DNA from: Paragordius varius
Taxonomy: Eukaryota > Nematomorpha
Length of the DNA stretch: 64,000 bases
Assembly (NCBI GenBank): GCA_964247055.1
Contig: OZ176057.1
Coordinates: 1,550,001-1,614,000 of the forward strand
Direction: 5' to 3'
Under the pieces are notes generated by a model. The model saw nothing but the letters and a program-made list of their open reading frames with translations. It had not been told where the DNA came from and did no database searches. The translations under genes and the position numbers were made by a program. Shown piece by piece: positions 45,402 through 57,570 of the stretch (its first letter is position 1; each line of letters opens with the position of its first letter).

Positions 45402-45933
45402 TATATATATATACTACTCTGTTGGATATTGCCCAACTATAGTGTGAAATAAGCTTAAAATGCATACTGTATGTATCGACGTGAAAATAAAATTAATTTA
45501 GAATATACCAGCGATTATTTAATAATTATTCATTAAAAATCAGGTATATTTAGGCTGGATTAAACTATCCAAATTTTAAATTTATTATTATCCAACAATA
45601 ATGTCCAATAAATATTAATATTTTCCATTTAAGGATTTGGGATCAATTTACCCTAAAATGTAAATAAATGTGCGTTAAATTCGATATTAACAATAATATA
45701 TTTTCTAAAATAATAGGTAAGCCCAAAATTATAACACTGGTAAAATATTTTTAGAGAATATATAATATATCATTAAGCTACTAAATGGCCTAGAGTTGCT
45801 GCATAAAGGTCTTTTTGAGAGGTGTCTAATAAACGTTGGCCGCATCGAAAAAAATAACAATAAATCAAATATAATATATTATGGTTCAATTGGATTTTAT
45901 AAAATTATGACCAAGAAATCTATATAATAATAA

Positions 45934-47600
45934 AAATGGAAAATTCTTGCTTTGTGATCTGTTTCCGGAAAACCGGTAAACCCATTTAAATGCAAATGTC
46001 GAAAAAATTTAATTATTAATGAATGCCCCGACAATAGCTTCGCCCTTTTATTGAATTAGGCTCCCAGTTCGGGCCCACACCGTATAAAAAACTGGTTTTT
46101 TTTTATAACAGAAGTCCACAAAAATTGTATCTTTGACACAATTTTCTGGAAAACCTGTTGTGCCATTCGATTTCATATATGATTTTTTTAACTTATTTTT
46201 GATTGCGCCGAACATAGTCGGCTCACTTTATTACCTCTTATTATCTGCTCCCCACGTAAAATGCCATTTTTTATAAACCAAGTACATAAAAATAATTTTT
46301 TGAATCTGTTTTTCGCCCAGGGTATGAGACCGTAAATATGAAATGAGGATTTCAGGTATTCCCTGTTGAAAAGCAAAAATTTTAGTCATGCGTTTTTTAT
46401 ATTGGCTGCTCGATAAGAAGATACCCGCTAAAAACTGCCCCGTCATATTGAAATAGCGTGCCTTTGGGGCTAAATTTCAGAAAACCTATCGGGCCATGGG
46501 ACTTTAATAGGTCTTAATATATAGCCTGTAACAAGGCAATTACGCAGTGCTTTAAAATGGGCCGTTAATTAGTCCCTTCACGCCATGAAAAATGCGCCAC
46601 CATAGAACGATTTTTTGATTTTGAGGTTCAAAAAACCAATGCAGGCATATATCAATCATGATTCCAGGTATTCTCCATAAAGGCAAAAATTTTAATCAAG
46701 CGCTTTGTATCAGCCTCTGGGTAGGGAGCTACCAGTCAACAACTGCGCCACTTTTGGAGGCAAATTTTAGAAAAGTTATCAGGCCATATGAGTTTTAGCT
46801 TGAAATATTACCCGTAAAAAGGCAAAAATTTAAAGAGCAGTTTTATTAAATTACCTCTTAATTAGGCCCTTGTCCTAAAAAATGCGCCACCATAGAATGA
46901 GTTTTTGGTTTTGTGGATTTTCCGAAATCAGAGTATATGGAAACAATCATGATTCCAGGTATTATACGAATTAAGGCAAAATTTTTTATTGAGCCTTTTG
47001 TTTCCACCCTAGTTAGGAGACCGGCTTAAAACTGCGTTACCATATCGATACAGCATACCTTTGGAGCCAAATTCAGAAAACCTATAAGACTGATAGGAAC
47101 ATATGAATCCATGATAATTCCAGATATATACAAAGGTTTAAAATTTTGCCCAACGCTTTTTTATACCTGTCCCTGAGTAAGGAGCCACCCGACAAAAAAT
47201 GCGCCACTATATAGAAATTGCGTAGCTTTGAAGCTAATGTATAGAAAATTTATGAAGTCATATGAGCTCATTAAAACTTTGAATTCTACCCGTATCTAGG
47301 TAAAAATTAAGGTCAGCTTTATTAGCCGCTAGTTTGGGCCCTTATGCCCTGAAAATACGCCATCATTTAGCGATTATTTGGTGTCGAGATATTTTTTCGA
47401 TAACCCATGAGACGATGGTATCAAAGATGATTCCAAATATTTGCTCTATAAAGGCAAAAAATTTAATTCAACTCTTTTTCCATAGAGGTCTATGGGTAGA
47501 AGTCTACCAGTTTAAAACTGAAAGGCCATACAAAAATGGCGTGGTTTTGGAGCTAATTTTCAAAAAACTTAATAAGCCATACTAGTTCAGTTAAACATCT
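45934..47600. repeat. Satellite-like tandem repeat region, moderate GC
   Basis: The first about 450 bp matches 8893-9300 closely. From about 46310 the sequence becomes diverged tandem units of roughly 220-240 bp. Each unit carries the order CCAGGTATT, AGGCAAAAATTT, GGGTAGGGAGCTACC, ACTGCGCCAC and GAAAACCTAT plus GGCCATATGAG. About five units are visible. G+C is clearly above the window average. Short frames in it are not conserved between units, so I treat it as non-coding. Confidence 0.7.
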
Positions 47601-49229
47601 TTCTAAGGGAATTGGTATAATATCCTACTTTCCTTTAAAAAGGAACCACAAATGATTTACTTTTAATCCCTTAATCCCAGGTGTGTTAACACAATTTTAA
47701 AATAACACTTTTAACCATGATTTATTAAAAAGAGAAAATCATAATATAAATTTAATAATAGTTGAATATTAACTTTATTAAGGGACAGTAATATGGTTAA
47801 TTTCGAGTCAATATTTGAGCCTATTCAAAAACCTATAAAAATAATTCAAGACATTCTTTTTATTAAATATGTTTTTTATTATTTTTTATCTCCATTACCT
47901 CTATTTATTGCAAATAATTAAGAATAATTATTGGGGAGACCACGTCACAGATAAGCGTGACAGGGACAGTTAATATCTAAAAATTATTTTATTATAGTTT
48001 ATTCCGTTACCAAATTTTGAGGAAATGTATTCAAATTTGCCTACATTTTTAATAAGCAAGAAGCATATCTCCAACAAAAAATTTGATTCCACCTTTCTTC
48101 ACGGTTTTTAGCTATGAAAATTTTGAATTAATGATAATTACTTATATCAAATCCAATGAGTAATATATGTACTAGATAATTAATAGTGTTAATAAAGAAA
48201 ATAGATATAATTTTGAATGAACTATTATTAAAAATTTAGCGTTATATATATATATATATTTTACATTTTACTAAATATTCTCAAATCATAAAATGTTGAA
48301 ATAGTTTTTTTAATAATCGGGCCGTAAAAAAATTTGGATGTTGGAGACCCCTGGTATTCAGTATATATCTAATCTTTAATTAAAACATACAGTTAAAAAT
48401 GGAAGTATACGGACAAAACGTAAAAATATAAAGACAAATATGTTTTTGAAAAGACCACCATACTTTTTTTAAATCTTGATTTTTTTTTACTAATACAGTG
48501 TTGGAATTGTTAAGTATGAATTAGAGATGTATATTGCTAAGACAATCAAATATATAAAATTTATAAATTTTATTAAAAAAAATGTTTAAAAAACTATGGT
48601 TGTTTTTTTATAAATTTATCTTTATATTTTTACGTTTTGTCCTAATAATTTTAATTTTTGAATTAAAAGCTAAAAGACAGTTTTTTAAAATGTAAACGAT
48701 GTTTGTGATTTTTTTAACTTCATTTTACGAAAATAATTCATATAATTGGAAATTCAATATACTATAGCGACAACAATTAATTTAAGATTTGGTTACGTTA
48801 ATTAAAATTGTTTTTTTATGTTTGTGTGCCTTTATATCAAATTTCCAAACTTTTAATCTTAAAACCTGTCTCAACTTAAATATCCTCTATCATGAATATG
48901 CTCATATTATAAAAGACCAAACTTTTTGACTTAAAATATATATATATATCTATATATATATATACAAAGTTTAGTTGAAAAATGTTAGACTTTGCAAAAT
49001 AATACAAAAAATTTATTCAAACGTTGTGGTGTTTTTGGGTTTAATAATTAAGTTATAATTGGTTCCTGGACAAAACTAAATATTATAGGAGAATTTAAAA
49101 TATGACACGGCAAAGTATATATAAACAAAACTTAAAGCAGTGGTATTCACCAAAAAATTAAAGTGCCGCAAATATATTTATCTTGTCTCAATGGCCCTAC
49201 ACCACATTACCGATAAAAACTAATAGCTC
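47601..49229. other. No gene seen
   Basis: A+T-rich intergenic sequence. A family B MITE occupies 48388-48660 (CAGTTAAAAATGGAAGTA, then CGGACAAAACG; right block TTTTTACGTTTTGTCC). TA tracts lie near 48245 and 48945. No splice-supported coding signal was found. Confidence 0.45.
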
Positions 49230-50210
49230 CATTTTCAGATTTACACTCAAATATCAATAAATTTAATAAATCATTAAAGGGCCATAAAAAAGTCCTTTTA
49301 GGGCGGCATGAGGCCCGTGGGTAGCGGGTTGTCTATAGAAAGTATTCAAGGTTTTATCTAAAGTGTTCCTAAACTAATATTGTTAAAAACCATTTGATGT
49401 GTTAAAGGATAACATCTATCTATTATGTATTAATCTTATAAAATTTGACCTACTAATTTATGACTGACTTAAACAAAACCTGCATGAACTTCATATAAAT
49501 TAAATTTATTTTTTATAATTTATTTTTATTGCATATTTATATATAAATATAATATAAAAGTGCTGTGGGTGATCACAAAATTAAAAATTAATCTTTTCAT
49601 AAACACATATTTCCCAGTCATTTGTGCATAAGAGTCGCCGTGTTTCAGCCTACAGATATAAATAATATATAATTTTGTAAGAAATGTATTAAATATGATA
49701 AATTGAATTACACATTAGATTACATTTAAATCTGGATGGCACATAATTTCTCTAACGGGGACAGATGTACGCTTTTCTGTAAAACATACCGTTTGTACAG
49801 GTTTGCCAAAATTAACCAAAGAGTCAGCTTTTATAACAGGCTTAATCTTTTTCGCAATCGATTCTCTTTTATATTTTTGCAATCTTTGCTTTAAAGATTT
49901 TTTTAATCGCTGCATAAACCAAACAAAGTTTTGATGGCGGTTACAAAAAACTATTTTTCGCCATCGATACCAAATTATCAAGCCCATTAAAAATTCGTCT
50001 TTAAAGTAAATCTTAAAAAATTATAAAAATTTAAAAATGTATCATAAAAAATATTAAGATATGGCACAACTCAGTCAAGTCCTCGTAAAAATAATAAAAT
50101 GAAGTATTATTGTTTGTTAAGTACCTGATTTTCCGAATTTTAACAAAAAGTCTTCAATGTTCACAGGGTTACTAGTCATTTTAGTTTATAAGGTTTAGAA
50201 CTATAGAATA
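49230..50210. repeat. Segmental duplication unit 1
   Basis: This shares an ordered set of blocks with 51730-52690: AAACCATTTGATGTGTTAAA, GTGATCACAAAATTAAAA, AAGAGTCGCCGTGTTTCAGC, then the whole two-exon gene and its upstream AGTCAAGTCCTCGTAAAAAT. The two units are head-to-tail and about 2.5 kb apart. Confidence 0.75.
49715..50179 (-). CDS. Unrecognised two-exon gene, copy 1 (112 aa)
   Basis: Exon 1 is 50179-50125 (MTSNPVNIEDFLLKFGKS, ending G|GTACTT). The intron is 126 bp. Exon 2 is 49998-49715 (acceptor CTTTAAAG) and starts in matching phase. The protein continues EFLMGLIIWYRWRKIVFC, then a very basic, possibly coiled stretch (RLKKSLKQRLQKYKRESIAK), and ends REIMCHPDLNVI. It has no signal peptide. 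A short hydrophobic patch (LMGLIIWY) is too short for a confident membrane helix. Copy 2 at 52204-52663 keeps the same exon lengths, splice sites and stop, with about 11-13 mostly conservative differences. This suggests a real protein under constraint. I recognise no family. Confidence 0.62.
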
Positions 50211-51029
50211 ATCTGTTCTAAAATTATAAAGCTATTATAATATTATATCATAAAGTGTCTGTCAATTTGTAGGCCCTTGTACGTTTTAGTTCAAAATTCT
50301 TGGATTGACCTTAAACTTTTCCGTAAAATATTTCAGGCTCAAGATGGAATAAATATATGCAAAAAACCAAAGAAACCTATGTTATTAGTTTTTTGGCTCT
50401 ACCTTTAAGCTACAATGCAAAGAAAAATAGATCCAAAGCTAGCTTCATAATTTAAATTAAACCGTTTGGTTGCTAAATTATAACTGGTTAAAATACTCTA
50501 AAAATATCCCTTAAAATTACGATAATTTTTTGTATATTTATCGAATTTTATAAAGTATAATTTAATTTTTAAAAAATTCGATCAAACTTATCAAAACATG
50601 TTAAGGTGTAACAAATGGTGAAATTTTATTTAATCTGCAAATAGAAAATGATAATTATTGTTTGGTTAAAGATATATGACCCATATATTTTAGTCATGTG
50701 TTATGGGGAATCAATTTTAAATTTTTTTAAATTCTTACTTCTATAGTAACTTTTTACGATGTTAATCAGTACTCTAAATAGTAGCTGATTTTTCCAATAA
50801 TTTAAACTTTGCATTAGTTGTGGAATTTAATCTATTAACCAGATCTTATATGGTTAAAAGTTTGAAATGATAAATTTTTACAACATTTTTCAAAATAAAT
50901 CAAAATGCCCTAAAAGCAAAAGCCTATTTCAATTAAATTAGGACTAATAGCTTATATATCTTTCAAGAAAATTCAAATTCCATCTATCTGGGATATAAAA
51001 CTATGCCAAAAGTTAATTAAGTGTAACAG

Positions 51030-51240
51030 GGAACTTTGCTGTGTACCTATCATATGGGTTTGCCAAAATTAAAAGGGTCAGCTTTTAATTCTTTTTCACA
51101 ATCGATTTTTTTTACATTTTCGCATGCATTATAAAGATTTATTTAACCACCATATAAACCAGACACCTTCTATCGCGGTTAGAGAAACTATTTTTTTCCA
51201 TCGATATTAAATTATCAATCCCATTTAGAATTCGTATTTT
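51030..51240 (-). pseudogene. Dead third copy of the two-exon gene (exon 2 only)
   Basis: Minus-strand sequence from about 51225 down begins MGLII, then a stop, then YRWKKIV. It loses frame in the middle, but the nucleotides still match exon 2 (GTTTGCCAAAATTAA, GTCAGCTTTTA). Exon 1 is not found upstream. It lies between the two intact copies, so the locus was once a cluster of at least three. Confidence 0.65.
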
Positions 51241-51729
51241 AAATCAATAATTAGTTGATAATTAATTGTATGAAACAAAAATGTTGTTCTAAATATGTAT
51301 GTCTGAAGCTAAATTATCGATTTATAGCTTTTTTTGTAGTTAAATGAGCGCCAATTTGCTCCAGTGTAACTTAGGGATAAAAATTGCTGTAATATGGAGT
51401 TTGTGCTCTGAGTTAGATATTCTGCCAAGCGCACCTGGCAACGCCAGCGCTTTCTTTTATCTTTCACTTTACCTGTCATTGTATGTTATTTAAGTTTGAG
51501 CCCTAAAAGTATGTTCAAAGAAGGCTATTTTTAATTTCAGAGCTATTGTGAAATTTATTCCAGAACTATTAATTGATTTTTTTGTCTCACCATATTATTT
51601 GTAAAGCTTTCGCCAGCATTTTTAAATGCGTTTATCAAGTCACTTTTTTATGGTCCAACTTTCACCTCCACCTATCATTGCGGGGAGGATTAAAGAGTAA
51701 CCTTATTTCAAGAGCTTTTATGTTTGACC

Positions 51730-52690
51730 CATTTGCAGTTTATAATCAGATACATCAATAAATTTAATTAATCATAAGGGGCCACAAAATGTACTTTTAG
51801 GGCGCCATGCGGCCCGTCGATTTATCTGTTACAAAGTATTTAAGGACTAGGTGTCCCGTGACTATAAATTAAAAACCATTTGATGTGTTAAAGGTAACCC
51901 CTGTCTATAATATAAAATTTCTTTTAAAATTTGACCAAATATTAGTTTATGATTGACTTAAACATCAATTTCCTGTATGAAATAAACATAAATTAAATTG
52001 GTTTTTCTAATTTATTTTTATTATATATAAATATATTGTATAAGGGTGCTGTAATGCGTGATCACAAAATTAAAAACTAATCTTTTTATATATAGATATC
52101 TCACAGTCATTCGTGCATAAGAGTCGCCGTGTTTCAGCCTAAAAATATAAATAATATATAATTTTGTAAGAAATGTATTAAATATGATAAATTAAATTAC
52201 ACATTATATTACATTTAAATCTGGATGGCACATAATTTCTCTAATGGGGACAGATGTACGCTTTTCTGTAAAACGTACCGTTTGTACAGGTTTGCCAAAA
52301 TTAACCAAAGAGTCAGCTTTTATAACAGGCTTAATCTTTTTCGCAATCGATTCTTTTTTAAATTTTTGCAATCTTTGCTTCAAAGATTTTCTTAATCGCC
52401 GCATAAACCAAACAAAGTTTTGATGGCGGTTACAAAAAACTATTTTTCGCCAACGATACCAAATTATCAACCCCATTAAAAATTCGCCTTTAAAGTAAAA
52501 TTTACAAAAATTAGTTTAGTAATTACATAAAAAGGGTTAATATATGTCGCAACCAAGTCAGTCAAGTCCTCGTAAAAATAAATAAATGAAGTATTGTTTG
52601 TTAAGTACCTGATTTTCCGAATTTCAACAAAAAGTCTTCAATGCTCAAAGGCTTAAATGTCATTTTACGTTATATAATTTAGAATTTTAG
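51730..52690. repeat. Segmental duplication unit 2
   Basis: It is the counterpart of 49230-50210. It retains the hAT-like GCGGCCCG stretch, AAACCATTTGATGTGTTAAA, GAGTCGCCGTGTTTCAGCC, the gene, and AGTCAAGTCCTCGTAAAAAT upstream of exon 1. Non-coding identity is visibly lower than coding identity. Confidence 0.72.
52204..52663 (-). CDS. Unrecognised two-exon gene, copy 2 (112 aa)
   Basis: Exon 1 is 52663-52609 (MTFKPLSIEDFLLKFGKS, then G|GTACTT). The intron is 121 bp. Exon 2 is 52487-52204. Relative to copy 1 the differences in exon 2 are D/G, Q/R, K/R, Y/F, R/K, C/R and V/I. Exon 1 differs mainly at residues 3-7. The C-terminal FTEKRTSVP and REIMCHPDLNVI are nearly unchanged. The same intron position in both shows DNA-level duplication, not retroposition. 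Function is unknown; the high Lys/Arg content would suit nucleic-acid or membrane-surface binding, but this is speculation. Confidence 0.62.
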
Positions 52691-53210
52691 AATAACCTGT
52701 TCTATAGTATATCATGTGACATGTCATGAGACTTCTTGTATATTTTAGATAAGCCAATTTTTTGGACCGATGATGGGCTTTCTGCAATTAAATTGGAGGT
52801 CAGGCGCCATATAAAAGTAAATACAAGCCAAAAAATATAAAATCCGGTATTGAGGCACGAATCCTCTAGGCATGAGACGCCACCCGCCGTAGGTAAAATT
52901 TATTTTTTTAAGCAAATTTTCTAGACAAATCTTCCCAAATTTCGGCAATGAACGAGCAAAAAATGTTGAATTTAATAGTAGTTTATACAATCCTATTTAT
53001 AACTAAAAATCATATGTTGATGCCCATAATTTTTCTTGTGAGGGTTGTCGTTTTGATTCAAAATTTTCGAAGCCATTTTTCTTGGAAACTCCTGCTTTTA
53101 AGCTACAATTTTAAAGGCTAATTTACCATATGTTTATAATATAAAAAAATCCAAGTCAGCCAGCTTAAAATTGGATTTATGTCAAACATCCGTCCTAAAT
53201 TATGACCGAT

Positions 53211-53787
53211 TAACACTTGGATACAAGACATTTATTTTAGTCCTACGATTCAAATTGGGGTAGTTAAATACCCCAGGCCTGTTTAAAATTAAATTGTTTA
53301 AAAAATATGGGAGCAATCGAAACCATGGCAAATTTTGCACTTATGTAACATTAATAAACTGAAATATATAAAAAAATTTATTCAAAAATACTTGATATTA
53401 CTCATATTAAGCTAAAAGCGAAATATAAAAATTTAGCAAACGCGACATGTGTGCAATGGTAAAAATGAAAAATAATACAAAATAAACCGCTTTTTCTATT
53501 TCTATTAATGTTAGATCTAATTTAAATTAAAAATTAGCTTTAATTTTACCCTTAAAATAAAAAGAAGACGATGCAAAGATTTTGTAAAATAGAAATGGCG
53601 TCGAAGTAGTTTGCATGGAACTTTTTTCTTCAAAACAAAATTTTATTTAGATATTTTGGCATATTTATATATTTTTTTAGGATAGAAGCATAAATTTAAA
53701 ATGAGCCGTTTCCTTTATTAATTTTTTTAAAATCCTATCAAATTTAGTCTGGGGTATTTAGATCCCCAAATTGAATCGAAGTGTTAA
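53211..53787. mobile_element. Family C element
   Basis: It opens AACACTTGGATACAAGAC and closes CCCCAAATTGAATCGAAG then TGTT. The interior has CAGGCCTGTTTAAAAT, ACCATGGC and AAATGGCGTCGAAG. About 577 bp, non-coding. Confidence 0.75.
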
Positions 53788-56327
53788 ACATATAAAAAAT
53801 CATTAAGTTAAGCAATCATGATTTTGTATATTTACTAATTTTCTGAAATATAGTTTGATTTCTAATTGGCTCGTCCAAACTTATTAAAACATGTTAGGGT
53901 GTAACACACGGATAAATTTTATTTTAATATCTGCAAAAAAATATATTGATAAAAATATGCACACCACATATATTAGACATGTGTTAATATAATGGTAATC
54001 AATTATGAATCTTTATAATCTTACTCTATATCACTTATTTAAGGGGTACATTTGTATATAAAGATGTTTTCTAAAATTTCTATAATTTTAAAAGGTTAAA
54101 AATGAGCAATAGCTTTAGCTTATTAACTTTTATTTTAATATCTAATCCATCCATATAAACGATTCTATTTAATTTAATTTTTATTTTCTTATATTATATA
54201 TATATTTTTCTTAACTAATCTCCTGATGATGCCTAGGGCGAAAATTTAAAATTAATAAATTATATTTTTATTTTTGCGTTATTTTACGACGATTCTAACA
54301 TAATTTACATAAACTCTCGTCGTTACCCACTCAATGAAGCACTAAAACTGTTTTGGTTTTTAAATTTTTTTATATTGAAATTTTATGGTACAAATGATTG
54401 CTATTAAAAAAGTTCTAATCAAAAGTATGATATAGTTGGTCTTTATTTTTCAATTTCTAGTATACATTTGCTTATATGGCGCTTAGTTTCCTAATGTTTA
54501 TTCGGCCCTTGAGACATGCGTTTTTGAATACCACTATATTAACTTTATGCATTATATTCTATAAGAAAATAGATAATAAAAACTTTCTTTCTGTCGTCTT
54601 GTATTAAAATGGTTGAATGATTTTTTTACGACTTCGTTTATATCAAATATTTATATAAAAATCAAATGTAAGCTTTATTTTTATAAAATTTAATTTCATA
54701 AGCTATTTTATTTGTTTAAATATAATCTTATACTTGTATAAGATAAAAAAGCTTTCACTTTAGTAAGTTATGAAATAGGGCTGTCTATCGCGCTGACATC
54801 CGCGAATGTTATTGCAAACCCTCTAAATTGTTTAAAATCACCAAAATCAATATTTGATGCGAAAAATCTGTTTACACATGAAGTTCAATTAAATAGAAAA
54901 TTATAACATTTTAGTGTAACATTATTATCTACTATTTTAACACTTCGATTCGAATTGGGGTATTTACAAACCGTCTATATTTAAATAACATTTTAAAAAA
55001 AACCAATGAAAGAAACGTCCTAGTTTAAATTTGCACTTCTATCCTATATAAAAATATATAATAAGCCGAATATAAATAAATTTAGTTTTTTAACAAAGTT
55101 TCACATTAAACCACTTCGCCATTTTTATTATACAACATAATTGCAAGTGTTTATTTAATTTTAGCTAAAATTAAAGTTAATTTTGTTACATTGATAGAAA
55201 CAAAAATGGTAACTTATTTTACACTATTTTTAAGTTTTACTAATGCACAAAGGTTATGTTGACTAATTTTATATCTTTAGGTGTAGCTTGAAATCAGTGA
55301 TATCAAGTATTTTTAAATCCATTCTAATATTAGAGTTTATAAATAAAATTTTTCCATGTTTTAAATGTATTCAATGCTTGAAAATTTATTTTCTAAATTA
55401 AAGGACCGAAACGAATGTTAATTAGAATAATCACAATAAATTTTATATTTTGTTAGATTTGCATCATATATAGCGAATTGAAATCTTTCACGTGATCTAT
55501 TATTTTATCGATTCGACTGATTATAAAGCTTTAAAACATTCCAGTTTGATTTAATTGCAGGTAATTTATGTTTATATACAATATGGGTTATCCAAGATTT
55601 TGCACTAAATAATAAAATTGTATACATATTTTTACTAACAGTTTTTTGAAGGCATATTAATAGTATTCTTTTACAGTATTTGAAAATGGATTTAAATTTG
55701 CTAATATAAAATTTATTATGTCTATGTTTACTTAGCATAAATATAGTCAATTAAATTTTTGGTATATAAATATAGTTTGATTTTACTAATTTAATGATTT
55801 CGCTCACTCTAATGCTCCTTATTGAACTAATTATTAGAAAATATATATTAATTTAAAATTTCCTCTATTAAGAAAATTTTAATCGAAACTCAAGAACCCT
55901 ATTGGAAATCATAATTGAGGCTATAATTCAGTTTTGTTTTGATGTACCTTCTTGCAATTTTTGGCATAAAAATCAATTTATATACCTTCTTATATTAATA
56001 AAATATTTCTTAAAACTATTGATGGCCTCCGATTATTGCTATTTATAAAATTTTTTCAAAAAATTTATATACTCATTATAATTTATGCACAGCCAAAAAT
56101 AATTATTTTTGGACAATATATATAATAACTCCTCTGACCACAGTTACAAACATACGTTAAGTATAATTGGCAAATTTGGCCAACGATATTTTTATATTTT
56201 GAATATAATTTTGTTTAGCTCAATTTGCCTTAAAGACTTTTTTTTTCACCTAAACATTTCAAACTCTCACTTTTATAAGTTTGTGTTAAATTGGATTATT
56301 CGATATTTTGATATTGACATATATATA
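53788..56327. other. No gene seen; one degraded family C copy
   Basis: A degraded family C element lies at about 54938-55422 (AACACTTCGATTCGAATT; end ACCGAAACGAATGTTA). The rest is A+T-rich with no splice-supported frames. Short open frames at 55505-55750 (minus) and 56109-56342 (plus) have background codon use. Confidence 0.4.
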
Positions 56328-57146
56328 CCATTTTACAATTAAAATTCACCCTCGAACAATTAAAATTCACCCTTGTACAATTAAAAATCACTCCAAAAAT
56401 AAATTATGTGTTTTCGCGCTAATATACATCATTATTAACACTTCGATTCAAATTGGGGTATCTAAATACCCTAAACTAAATTTAAATTAATATTTTTAAA
56501 AACTGCTAAAGGAAACGGTCCCAATTTAAATTTATGCTTCTATCCTGATAAATATTAGATAAATATGCCAAAACTTGATAAAATTTTGTTTTGAAAAAAA
56601 AGCTCCATTTCAAACTACTTCGACGCCATTTTTATTTTACAAAATTTTTGCGAATATCGTCTTTATATATAAATTACATCTAACATTGATAGAAATAGAA
56701 AAAGCAGTTTAGTTTGTATAATTTTTCAATTTTACAATTTGACACATGTCACGTTAACGAAATTTGTTTTTAGCTTAAAATAAGTAATATCAAGTATTTT
56801 TGAAAAAATTTTTTTATATATTTCGGTGCCATGGTTTCGATTCCTTCTATATTTTTTAAAGAATTTAATTTTAAACAGGCCTGGGGTTTCCAACTACCCC
56901 AATTTGAATCGAAGGACTAAAATGAGTGTGTTGTATCCAAGTTTTAATATAATATAAAACTTCTTATGGCATAGTTTATTATTAATTTTAAACAAAATTT
57001 TATTTTTTAAAAATATAAAAAAATATAATTGTTTTTAATTTTAAAAACACATAATTTATCTTAGGGTGAATTTTAATTGTTCAAGGGCGAATTTGAATTG
57101 TTCAAGGGTAAATTTGAATTGTTCAGGGGTGTTATAATTGTAAATC
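56328..57146. mobile_element. Family A MITE interrupted by a family C element
   Basis: The left part (TACCATTTTACAATTAAA, CACCC-type units, ATTATGTGTTTTCGCGCT) stops at about 56434. Family C occupies 56435-56946 (AACACTTCGATTCAAATT to GTATCCAAGTTTTAA). Family A then resumes (TTATGGCATAGTTTATTA) and closes with GGGTGAATTT units and GTAAATCG. The order is C into A. Confidence 0.8.
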
Positions 57147-57240
57147 GTATATATAAATTTACCAAAAAAAGTATTAATATTAACAATGAAATAATTAAGC
57201 CAATCTCCTACTTATGGTATGAGGTGTAAATGTCATAATA

Positions 57241-57480
57241 CAATAAAAATTTAAATGAGACGGACAAAACATAAAAATATGAAGACATATTTTTTATACA
57301 AAACACCGCGCTGTACCTTTTTAAACTCGATTTTTTGTAATATATATAATCCACTATTTTTTAAACTACAATGTATGAAATAGAGATGATTAGTAATACA
57401 ATCAAATTATTTCACAGGAATAATTAAATATTTATATAAAAAAAAATAGCGGTCTGTTGATAATTAAAATATTTATTTGT
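57241..57480. mobile_element. Family B MITE (left part)
   Basis: It opens CAATAAAAATTTAAATGA, then GACGGACAAAACATAAAA. The right end is degraded. It ends about 90 bp upstream of the TMEM59-like ATG, so it lies in the likely promoter region of that gene. Confidence 0.5.
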
Positions 57481-57570
57481 TTTTATATATATATAGATTA
57501 TTTTTGCTCTATATATAATTTTTGTTTAACAAAATTTTAAAACAGAAAAACACGCAAAACCTGAGTTTTT

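Noticed and set aside
52745-52990. Minus-strand 81-codon frame next to orphan gene copy 2
   Set aside because: Part of the sequence (ATTTCGGCAATGAAC) recurs near 7060, so it is probably an interspersed repeat. No splice sites or paralogue keep the frame.
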